A DNA stretch of 41,519 bases from Bacteroidales bacterium (lineage in GTDB: Bacteria; Bacteroidota; Bacteroidia; Bacteroidales; F082): assembly GCA_016282015.1 (NCBI GenBank), contig JAEEJS010000047.1, positions 1 to 41,519 on the forward strand. Direction: 5' to 3'. The number at the start of each line of letters is the position of its first letter. Position 1 is the stretch's first letter. The notes under the pieces are model-generated. The model made no database searches. It saw only the letters and a program-made list of their open reading frames with translations, and was not told where the DNA came from. The position numbers were made by a program, and so were the translations under genes. Below are positions 31,823 to 41,519 of this stretch, piece by piece.

Positions 31823-34800
31823 ATGAAGAAAATTCTTGGGTTAGATTTGGGAACAAACAGTATTGGCTGGGCTGTGGTGAATGCTACAACAGAAACCCGA
31901 AATGACGGAACAACTTATTTAAAACCAGTGGATATTAGTGCTACTGGAAGCAGAATTATTCCAATGTCGGCAGATATCCTTGGTGATTTTGATAAAGGGA
32001 ACTCTGTATCGCAAACAGCAGAACGTACAAGTTATAGAAGTATACGTCGTTTACACGAGCGAAACCTTTTGCGACGTGAGAGATTGCTTCGAGTTCTGAA
32101 AATAATGGGGTTCCTTCCAGACCATTTTGCATCTCAAATTGATGTGTACGGAAAGTTTATTAATCACTGCGAACCTAAATTACCGTGGTACAAAGGGTCT
32201 GATGGTAAGATGGAGTTCCTATTCAAGGATTCTTTCAATGAGATGCTGACGGATTTTGCTGCTAATCAGCCTCAACTTATTACATGTGGCAAAAAGGTAC
32301 CATACGATTGGACCATTTATTATTTGCGCAAAAAGGCTTTGTCTCAAAAAATAACTAAAGAGGAACTTGCTTGGATATTGTTGCAGTTTAATCAAAAACG
32401 TGGTTATTACCAACTCAGAGGCGAAGAAGAAGAGCAGGAAGATAAACTTGTGGAATTCCTTGCACAAAAAGTTGTATCAGTTGAATCCACAGGAGAGAAG
32501 AAGGGAGATGAGGTTTGGTATAACGTTCATCTAGAGAACGGAATGATTTACCGTCGTACTAGTAAGGAACCGTTGGATTGGGTTGGAAAGGTAAAAGAGT
32601 TTATTGTTACTACTGATTTGGAGAAAGATGGAACGCCCAAAAGAGACAAGGAAGGTAATATCAAACGCTCTTTTCGGGCTCCAAAGGAGGACGATTGGAC
32701 TTTGATGAAAAAGAAAACGGAGGCTGACATAGAGAATAGTCATAAAACTGTTGGCTGCTATATTTACGATGCGCTTCTTCAAAATCCGAATCAAAAAATT
32801 ATTGGAAAACTTGTTCGGACTGTTGAACGCAAATATTACAAAGACGAGTTGATGCAGATTCTTGAAGTGCAGAAAGCATTGATTCCGGAGTTACGAGATG
32901 AGAAACTATATAAGGCTTGTGTGGATGAACTATATCCGAACAATGAAGCACACCGAAATAATATTGCAAATCCCAACTTCACCAACCTATTTATCAACGA
33001 CATATTGTTCTATCAGCGTCCATTGAAGAGTAAAAAGTCTTTGATAAGTGATTGTCCTTATGAATCGCATTTTGACAAAGACGGGAATGAACACCCTGTA
33101 AAGTGTGTTGCCAAATCAAATCCTTTGTTTCAAGAGTTTAGGTTGTGGCAATTCTTGCAAAATCTGAAAATTTATCAGAGAGAACGAACTATCAGCGATG
33201 GGCAATTAGATTTGTTTGGAAATGTATCTGCAGGAAAACTTCAAACGGATGTCGATGTTACTGCTGAATTACTGAAAAATGAAGATGACTATGTGGCTCT
33301 TTTCGATTGGCTTAACGACAGGGCTTCTATCAAACAGGACACGTTGCTCAATTCGTATTTCAAATTCAAAAAAGAAAAAGGGAAAGACCAGTATCCGTAT
33401 CGTTGGAACTATGTCGAGGACAAAGAATACCCTTGTAATGAAACGCGAACAACAATATTAAATGGACTGACGAAATGCGGTGTTAGTGCTGACTTCCTGA
33501 CCAAAGAACTGGAAATGGCGCTTTGGCACATTCTTTATTCAGTGGAAGATAAAATTGAGATTGGCAAGGCCCTGAAAAAGTATGCCGAAAAGAACCATTT
33601 GCCAGAGTCATTTGCAGAAGTGTTTGGCAAAATCAAACCCTTTGCCAAAGATTATGGCTCATATTCTGAAAAGGCAATCAAAAAACTGCTTCCGTTGATG
33701 CGAATTGGCAAATATTGGAGCATTGACGTAATTGACACGAAAACGAAAGAACGAATCGAAAAAATTATCACAGGAGAGTATGACGAGAACATAAAAAATC
33801 GTGTTCGTGAAAAGGCTATCAATTTGACTGATGAAACGCATTTCAAAGGTTTGCCTATTTGGTTGGCTTGCTACATTGTTTACGACCGCCACTCGGAAGC
33901 AAAGGAGATTGACAAATGGAACAAGCCAGAAGACATTGATAATTATCTAAAGGAATTCAAACAACATTCGTTACGGAATCCGATTGTGGAGCAAGTTGTT
34001 ACAGAAACATTACGCACCGTACGAGATATTTGGAGAAAAGAAGGTCAGATTGACGAAATTCACGTCGAACTTGGTCGAGAAATGAAAAATCCCGCCGACA
34101 AGCGTAAACGGATGACTGAAAATATTTTGCAAAACGAAAATACCAACCTGCGTATTAAGGCAATGCTTATGGAGTTTGTGAATCCTGAAATGGGCATTGA
34201 AAATGTTCGTCCGTATTCACCAAGCCAACAGGATATTTTGCGCATATACGAAGAAAATGCACTTGACAATCTAACAAAGGAAGACCCAGAGTTTGATTTT
34301 GTCAGCAAAATATCAAAAACAGCCCAACCTTCGAAGTCTGATATTGTGCGTTATAAACTTTGGTTGGAGCAGAAATATCGTTCGCCTTACACGGGCGAAA
34401 TGATTCCGCTTGCAAAACTTTTCACTTCAGCTTATGAGATTGAGCACGTGATTCCACAATCACGCTACTTTGATGATTCGTTTAGCAACAAAGTGATTTG
34501 TGAGGCCGAAGTAAACAAACTGAAAGACAGACAATTGGGGTTTGAATTTATCAAGAATCACAAAGGCGAGAAAGTCCAAATTAGTCAAGGAAACACGGTT
34601 GAAATTCTGTCGGTTGAGGCTTACGAGAAGTTTGTGAAAGACCACTACAATAATAACCGAGCCAAGATGAAGAAGTTGTTGATGGACGATATACCCGATG
34701 GTTTTATTGAGCGCCAGCTTAATGATAGCCGTTATATCAGCAAACTTGTAAAAGGATTGTTATCCAACATTGTTCGTGAGAAGTTACCTAATGGCGAATA

Positions 34801-36426
34801 CGAGCAAGAAGCAGTTTCAAAAAATGTAATCTCTTGCAATGGCTCAATAACCGACCATTTGAAAAAGGATTGGGGTATGGGCGATGTATGGAACAGCATT
34901 GTTTTACCACGATTCAAGAGATTGAATGAACTGACAGGCAAAAATGTTTTCACTGCAATAAGCTCAGAAGGTCACGAAATACCAGCTATGCCGCTTGAAT
35001 TGCAAAGAGGGTTCAATAAAAAACGTATTGACCACCGCCACCACGCTATGGATGCGATTGTGATTGCTTGCGCTACCTGCGACCACGTGAATCTACTCAA
35101 TAATGAAGCCGCTCATTCCAAGCATAACGCTAACCGTTATCAGTTGCAACGCAAACTGCGCAGGTATGAGAAAGTGATGATTGACGGCAACGAACGCGAA
35201 ATTGCCAAAGAGTTTATCAAGCCGTGGGACACGTTTACCACAGACACAAAACATGCTCTTGAGGTTATTATTGTCAGCTTCAAGCAGAACTTGCGAGTCA
35301 TTAATAAGACCACCAATCATTACCAGCATTATGACGAAAACGGCAAGAAAGTCCTTGTACCGCAACAAAAAGGTGATAGTTGGGCTGTAAGGAAATCTAT
35401 GCATAAGGATACGGTCTTTGGTGAGGTGAATCTGCGCATGAAAAAAACGGTTTCTTTGAATGAGGCCGTTAAGCAACCTGAACGCATTGTGAACAAAGAT
35501 TTCAAGATTAAGGTGAAAGAACTGCTGAGAGAAGGCCGAGATGTCAAATACATCAAGAAATATGTTGAGGAGAACAAAGATGTATGGTCAGATATCAACC
35601 TGTCCAAGATTGAGGTTTACTATTTCACCAATGAAACCAATGACCGGTATTTTGCCACACGTAAGCCGCTTGATACATCATTCGATAAAAAGAAGATAGA
35701 GACGAGTGTCACTGATACAGGAATTCAGAAGATACTTTTGGCGCATCTTGCGTCAAAAGGAGAAAATCCGGAATTGGCTTTCTCGCCTGATGGCATTGAC
35801 GAAATGAACAAAAACATCACCATCCTTAATGGTGGGCAATATCATAAACCTATTCTTAAAGTGCGTGTTTATGAAAAAGCCGATAAGTTTGCAGTGGGAC
35901 AAACAGGGAATAAAACAGCCAAGTTTGTGGAAGCAGCAAAAGGAACTAATTTGTTCTTTGCAGTGCTTGCAACGGAGGTTGAAAACAAAGAAACAGGAGA
36001 AACTGAAAGTGTGCGTTCCTATTGCACCATTCCTTTGAATGTGATGATTGAATGCCAGAAAAAGTACGGAAATCAATGGCGTAACAACATTGAGATGTGT
36101 TTAAAGGAAGAAAGGCTGGCGGCTAATGATGCAAAGCTGCTCTTTATACTTTCGCCTAATGACCTGGTGTATCTGCCGACTAATGAGGAGTTGAAAGAAG
36201 GCATTAGAGAGGTTGATAAGAAACGGATATACAAGATGGTGTCATCGTCAGGTAATCAATGTTTCTTTGTCAGCGAAAAAGTAGCTAAACCAATAGTTGA
36301 TAAGGTTGAGTTTTCTTCACTGAATAAGACAGAACGAGCTATTTCAGGCGAGATGATTAAAACGACTTGCGTACCTATTAAAGTTGACCGACTTGGTAAT
36401 ATTATTGAACTAAACGGTCAAAAATT

Positions 36427-36430
<4 letters not shown>
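31823..36430 (+). CDS. cas9: CRISPR-associated endonuclease Cas9 (type II-C)
   Basis: The 1535-residue nuclease is guided by crRNA:tracrRNA to cut DNA. RuvC-I is KKILGLDLGTNSIGWAVV with Asp8. An Arg-rich bridge helix (RTSYRSIRRLHERNLLRRER) follows at about 65-90. RuvC-II is IHVELGREM with Glu749, HNH is YEIEHVIPQSRYFDDSFSNK with His875, and RuvC-III is DHRHHAMDAIV with His1074 and Asp1077. All catalytic residues are present, so both strands should be cut. It is at the large end for II-C. The ATG at 31823 gives the family N-terminus. Its stop overlaps the cas1 start (ATGA). Absence of csn2 and cas4 supports subtype II-C. Confidence 0.97.
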
Positions 36431-37675
<1,245 letters not shown>

Positions 37676-37697
37676 AAATGAAATTTGGTATGAAATT

Positions 37698-37730
37698 AAA
37701 AAATCCGGCTTGTTGAAGGTCGGATTTTTT
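37698..37730. terminator. Bidirectional terminator between cas2 and the CRISPR array
   Basis: AAAAAATCCG (37698-37707) and CGGATTTTTT (37721-37730) form a 10-bp stem with a 13-base loop. The T-run on either strand makes it usable from both sides: it can end the cas9-cas1-cas2 mRNA and the array transcript coming the other way. Confidence 0.75.
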
Positions 37731-37782
37731 ATTTCTGAAACAACTTTTAATATTTTGTAAATCAATTATTTGCAAGGATTGT
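37731..37782. promoter_or_regulatory. Putative CRISPR leader (integration end)
   Basis: An AT-rich 52-bp stretch between the terminator and the first repeat. It borders the non-degenerate end of the array next to cas2, so new spacers are probably added here. No promoter directed into the array was found in it, in keeping with transcription from the opposite direction. The role is inferred from array asymmetry. Confidence 0.45.
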
Positions 37783-40283
37783 GTTGTTTCCGATGCAAAT
37801 TTACACAAATTTTGAAAGCAATTCACAACTACCACAGCGGCCGTTGCCATCAAGATGGTGTTGTTTCCGATGCAAATTTACACAAATTTTGAAAGCAATT
37901 CACAACACATGCTTGTTCAACACTTCTTCAATGTTGTTGTTTCCGATGCAAATTTACACAAATTTTGAAAGCAATTCACAACTTCTATGCTTTGCAGGGA
38001 TTGGGTTTGACGTTGTTTCCGATGCAAATTTACACAAATTTTGAAAGCAATTCACAACTATTATGCTCAGAATACCGCTGCGGTTATGTTGTTTCCGATG
38101 CAAATTTACACAAATTTTGAAAGCAATTCACAACTCAAGTTGTATCTCAACGGCGAGGAGGTTGGTTGTTTCCGATGCAAATTTACACAAATTTTGAAAG
38201 CAATTCACAACCAGATAGAGTTCGATATTGCAGGCACATAGTTGTTTCCGATGCAAATTTACACAAATTTTGAAAGCAATTCACAACGCTTTTTAGGGTG
38301 CCATTATGATTCAGGCAGTTGTTTCCGATGCAAATTTACACAAATTTTGAAAGCAATTCACAACTATTTGAAAGCATATTCATTTTCAGAGGAGTTGTTT
38401 CCGATGCAAATTTACACAAATTTTGAAAGCAATTCACAACTTAAGCTCTCCTTGTATTCTTCTATTTTGAGTTGTTTCCGATGCAAATTTACACAAATTT
38501 TGAAAGCAATTCACAACCATACAAGAAAAACATCATTGATATTATAAGTTGTTTCCGATGCAAATTTACACAAATTTTGAAAGCAATTCACAACTGTATG
38601 GTATTTTTCTTTACCAATTCCTGAGTTGTTTCCGATGCAAATTTACACAAATTTTGAAAGCAATTCACAACAAGTACCGCCGCTATGTAAACGGCGGTAA
38701 GTTGTTTCCGATGCAAATTTACACAAATTTTGAAAGCAATTCACAACATCTTTCGTACTTTTGAATTGGCTGAATGTGTTGTTTTCGATGCAAATTTACA
38801 CAAAGTTTGAAAGCAATTCACTACTGTTATAACTTTGCATCGTCATTCAGTAACGTTGTTTCCGATGCAAATTTACACAAATTTTGAAAGCAATTCACAA
38901 CAAGTTATGAGTAACAAAAAAACAGCCGGAGTTGTTTCCGATGCAAATTTACACAAATTTTGAAAGCAATTCACAACATTCACATCACTCACTATTTTCA
39001 AACATTGTTGTTTCCGATGCAAATTTACACAAATTTTGAAAGCAATTCACAACGCCATGGCAGCCATTCCGAGTATAGATATAGTTGTTTCCGATGCAAA
39101 TTTACACAAATTTTGAAAGCAATTCACAACGTATTTAAGTAGGGAACATTATTGCGAATTGTTGTTTCCGATGCAAATTTACACAAATTTTGAAAGCAAT
39201 TCACAACAAAAACGGCGTAATTTTTGCGCTAAAAACGGTTGTTTCCGATGCAAATTTACACAAATTTTGAAAGCAATTCACAACCTAAAAAGAGATTTTT
39301 GGCATTCCAAACAAGTTGTTTCCGATGCAAATTTACACAAATTTTGAAAGCAATTCACAACGCGCTAAATCTGACCCAAAATACGTATTTAGTTGTTTCC
39401 GATGCAAATTTACACAAATTTTGAAAGCAATTCACAACCGGCTTATATACACAAGTTAAAAACTTATTGTTGTTTCCGATGCAAATTTACACAAATTTTG
39501 AAAGCAATTCACAACTGTAAACGGTATTATAGTCAATTTTTTCGAGTTGTTTCCGATGCAAATTTACACAAATTTTGAAAGCAATTCACAACTAACTTGT
39601 CAACAAAAAAGTGAAAAAATTTGTTGTTTCCGATGCAAATTTACACAAATTTTGAAAGCAATTCACAACGATCCTGAGTCGCATCAAAGCGGCTCATCGT
39701 TGTTTCCGATGCAAATTTACACAAATTTTGAAAGCAATTCACAACGCGTTTATACAATCCATACTTTGAACATCTGTTGTTTCCGATGCAAATTTACACA
39801 AATTTTGAAAGCAATTCACAACTTCCATTTTCGCGTATTCAAAAGTCATTTAGTTGTTTCCGATGCAAATTTACACAAATTTTGAAAGCAATTCACAACA
39901 GATATATGATGGTACTGCTTACAATTTCAGTTGTTTCCGATGCAAATTTACACAAATTTTGAAAGCAATTCACAACTGATATGATTGAACGCAAGCCGCA
40001 TGCTTAGTTGTTTCCGATGCAAATTTACACAAATTTTGAAAGCAATTCACAACTGCGCTGTTTCATTTGTGGAATTGTCGACAGTTGTTTCCGATGCAAA
40101 TTTACACAAATTTTGAAAGCAATTCACAACATCGGTTCATCGCTATTAGTTTGTGTAATAGTTGTTTCCGATGCAAATTTACACAAATTTTGAAAGCAAT
40201 TCACAACAAACAATGCGGAAATATCTCGGCGCAGGTGTTGTTTCCGATGCAAATTTACACAAATTTTGACAACAACACACGAC
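37783..40283 (-). CRISPR. Type II-C CRISPR array, 33 repeats and 32 spacers
   Basis: The 47-bp repeat, in crRNA orientation (minus strand), starts GTTGTGAATTGCTTTC and ends GCATCGGAAACAAC. Repeats recur every 76 or 77 bp from 37783 to 40237; spacers are 30 bp (22 of them) or 29 bp (10). All spacers differ. Repeat 14 (38778-38824) has three changes. The last repeat (40237-40283) is strongly changed over 14 bases at its right end. tracrRNA complementarity sets the transcribed strand as minus. Each repeat contains TAAATTTG, a match to the TAnnTTTG promoter box, on that strand. The degenerate repeat is at the 5' end of transcription, so spacers near cas2 should be the newest. Confidence 0.97.
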
Positions 40284-40344
40284 TAAATTCTAAAAATCAA
40301 AAGCTTCACAAATACGGGGTTTAGGCTGGTGCAGCACTCGCTGT

Positions 40345-40546
40345 GCGTCGGCCTGGCCCGAATGCGGGGCAGCGGGGGCCCCAAAGGCGGACTAAGCAGA
40401 TGATACTCACAGCGGGGCGCATGTCGTTTGCTTTCGCAAGAAAGCAGTTCCCCGCCTTGAGTATCACTGCCTTAGGCCGACTGCAGCGAGGGGCCGATAA
40501 TTCGGGCCTTGATTTTTTGGATACTTTTTTATCAAGAAAAAAGTAT
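40345..40546 (-). repeat. Palindromic flanking repeat, right copy (inverted)
   Basis: This is the same element as at 31395-31598, in opposite orientation and diverged by perhaps one base in seven (by eye). The poly-T hairpin is ATACTTTTTT (40521-40530) / AAAAAAGTAT (40537-40546). The outer bases differ from the left copy on both arms so that pairing is kept. The apical hairpin is GCTTTC (40430-40435) / GAAAGC (40440-40445) against GCTTCC/GGAAGC on the left, again compensatory. The frame that can be read through it is not a gene. The stretch between the array and this copy (40284-40344) shows nothing else recognisable. Confidence 0.8.
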
Positions 40547-40626
40547 CATCACTCCTCGCTTTGTCAAAGCGAAAAATTTCACATTTTAAAGGTTTTTATC
40601 ATTTAAAAATTATTATTAATAATGTC
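40547..40626. other. Short AT-rich spacer with a small hairpin
   Basis: CGCTTT and AAAGCG (about 40557-40571) form a 6-bp hairpin with a 3-base loop just outside the right flanking repeat. The rest is AT-rich and shows no gene. Confidence 0.35.
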
Positions 40627-40657
40627 TTGCAACATTGGAAAATAATCCATAAATTTG
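40627..40657 (+). promoter_or_regulatory. Promoter of the atoD-kal operon
   Basis: TTG (40627-40629) is followed after 20 bp by TAAATTTG (40650-40657), matching the Bacteroidota -33/-7 arrangement. The atoD ATG lies 63 bases further on, so the mRNA has an AT-rich leader of about 60 bases. Confidence 0.6.
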
Positions 40658-40720
40658 CAGGCAAATTTTTTGTTATTTGGATAAAAAGATAAGTTAAACA
40701 AATTAAAAATATAAACAACT

Positions 40721-41371
40721 ATGAATAAGCAGATTACATTGGAGCAGGCCGTCGAAAAGGTTCATGACGGCATGACTATCATGTTCGGCGGATTCCTCGG
40801 AGTGGGAAGCGCAGTGCAAATCATCGACGCTATCGTTGAGAAAGGCGTGAAGGATTTAACAATCATCGCTAACGATACCGCTTACGACAACATCGCCCAT
40901 GGCAAGCTCGTTGCCAACCATCAGGTGAAGAAGGCTATCGTGTCGCACACAGGTACCAACAAGGAGACTGCCGCTCAGAAGAACGCAGGCACCCTCGAGG
41001 TTGAATATGTGCCACAGGGTACATTGGCAGAGCGTATCAGAGCCTACGGCGCTGGTCTGGGTGGAGTGCTCACCCCAACAGGTCTTGGCACCATCATGCA
41101 GGATGGCAAGCAGATTGTGAAAGTGGACGGCAAAGACTATCTCCTTGAGAAGCCTCTCAAAGCTGATATCGCTTTCTTGCGCGCCAACATCGTCGACGAG
41201 TTCGGTAACATGGTGTTCCTCGGAACAACCAACAACTTCAACCCACTCATGGCTACAGCTGCCGACTACGTGGTGGTCGAGGCCGAGAAGCTCGTGAAGG
41301 TTGGAGAAATCAAGCCGGAATGCGTACACGCTTCAGGTATTTATGTTGATGGAATTTACGTAGAAAAATAA
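40721..41371 (+). CDS. atoD: CoA-transferase alpha subunit (butyrate/acetoacetate type)
   Basis: The 216-residue protein is the AtoD-type subunit of a two-subunit CoA-transferase that exchanges CoA between butyryl-CoA (or acetyl-CoA) and acetoacetate. The family's glycine-rich GGFLGVGS (23-30), the [20 protein letters not shown] segment and the terminal blocks are all present. The catalytic Glu is on the beta subunit, AtoA, which is not in the window. The gene that follows after 7 bases encodes 3-aminobutyryl-CoA ammonia-lyase, so this enzyme most likely serves lysine fermentation to acetate and butyrate. It is the first gene of the operon and has its own promoter. Confidence 0.92.
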   Translation: MNKQITLEQAVEKVHDGMTIMFGGFLGVGSAVQIIDAIVEKGVKDLTIIANDTAYDNIAHGKLVANHQVKKAIVSHTGTNKETAAQKNAGTLEVEYVPQGTLAERIRAYGAGLGGVLTPTGLGTIMQDGKQIVKVDGKDYLLEKPLKADIAFLRANIVDEFGNMVFLGTTNNFNPLMATAADYVVVEAEKLVKVGEIKPECVHASGIYVDGIYVEK

Positions 41372-41378
41372 TAATATC

Positions 41379-41519
41379 ATGGAAAAAGAATATAGAACAA
41401 AGATTAGACTTCGCATGAGTGCGAAGGATGCTCACTACGGTGGCAATTTGGTTGACGGCGCTCACATGGTTCACCTCTTCGGTGATGTGGCTACCGAACT
41501 TTTGATTATGCGTGACGGC
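41379..41519 (+). CDS. kal: 3-aminobutyryl-CoA ammonia-lyase, N-terminal part (cut by window end)
   Basis: The first 47 residues are visible: [20 protein letters not shown] followed by [20 protein letters not shown] and LLIMRDG. This opening is characteristic of Kal, a hotdog-fold enzyme that removes ammonia from L-3-aminobutyryl-CoA to give crotonyl-CoA in lysine fermentation. It starts 7 bases after atoD. The gene runs off the right edge and the remainder cannot be judged. Identification rests on the N-terminus and on the CoA-transferase neighbour. Confidence 0.8.
   Translation, partial: MEKEYRTKIRLRMSAKDAHYGGNLVDGAHMVHLFGDVATELLIMRDG

Noticed and set aside
39208..39237. Spacer 19 shares a 13-base match (GGCGTAATTTTTG) with the end of the AlbA_2 gene near 341-353
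   Set aside because: Thirteen AT-rich bases out of 30 are expected by chance; this is not evidence of self-targeting. No longer match between a spacer and the window was noticed, but I could not scan exhaustively.
37781..40324. A series of plus-strand reading frames of 60-112 codons across the CRISPR array
   Set aside because: They only arise because the repeat has no stop codon in some frames; the 'proteins' are the translated repeat over and over with spacer-derived fillers.
40343..40606. An 87-codon plus-strand frame in the right flanking repeat
   Set aside because: It lies in a non-coding palindromic repeat; the inverted left copy does not keep the frame, and the changes between copies preserve stems, not codons.

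Overview
The window is a piece of a Bacteroidales (phylum Bacteroidota) chromosome. Nearly every promoter I can find has the phylum's -7 element TAnnTTTG, often with TTG or TTTG about 17-20 bp upstream. Most genes lack a Shine-Dalgarno. Many gene families (DUF3078, FKBP lipoproteins next to nrnA, tandem Wzz proteins, a hydrolase-dead RelA) are typical of the phylum. The right edge looks like a lysine-fermentation (butyrate-forming) operon, which fits an amino-acid-fermenting member of the order. I cannot name a genus.

Layout. 1-200: the very 5' end of a 16S rRNA gene on the minus strand, with its leader, boxA-like site and promoter. 347-2240: an AlbA_2/Schlafen-like protein, a 635-bp AT-rich gap with a 20-bp perfect palindrome, an XRE-type regulator and a structured intergenic element. 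2312-6102: nrnA followed by three FKBP-like lipoproteins with one, two and three FKBP domains. 6059-10882 (minus): surface-polysaccharide genes (Wzy/ligase-like, two Wzz-like, Wzx-like). 11012-12742: a RelA-type (p)ppGpp synthetase with a dead hydrolase domain. 12751-17945 (minus): a four-gene operon, acyltransferase-like protein, lolD, nine-TPR protein, cyuA. 18005-27373: nth, recA and a TPR lipoprotein, then a phosphohexomutase, a DUF3078 barrel protein, a DUF1963 protein with a small partner, and uvrA. 27559-31146: an ECF-like sigma factor, a 56-residue protein, a Gre-factor/degenerate-Nudix fusion and a SulP transporter.

31395-40546 is the most interesting part: a complete type II-C CRISPR-Cas9 system. 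It has a tracrRNA on the minus strand, cas9, cas1 and cas2 on the plus strand, a bidirectional terminator, and an array of 33 repeats and 32 spacers. The whole module lies between two inverted copies of a roughly 200-bp, highly palindromic repeat whose stems show compensatory base changes. tracrRNA and cas9 fire divergently from promoters whose -33 boxes meet in one TTGCAA. The tracrRNA sequence shows that the crRNA strand is the minus strand. On that strand every repeat carries its own TAAATTTG promoter-like box. The degenerate 5'-terminal repeat keeps this box and loses the half that pairs with tracrRNA, which argues that each crRNA is transcribed from its own repeat.

40721-41519: atoD, a CoA-transferase subunit, and the start of a 3-aminobutyryl-CoA ammonia-lyase gene (kal), from the lysine fermentation pathway. 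All assignments are by reading the sequence; no database search was run.
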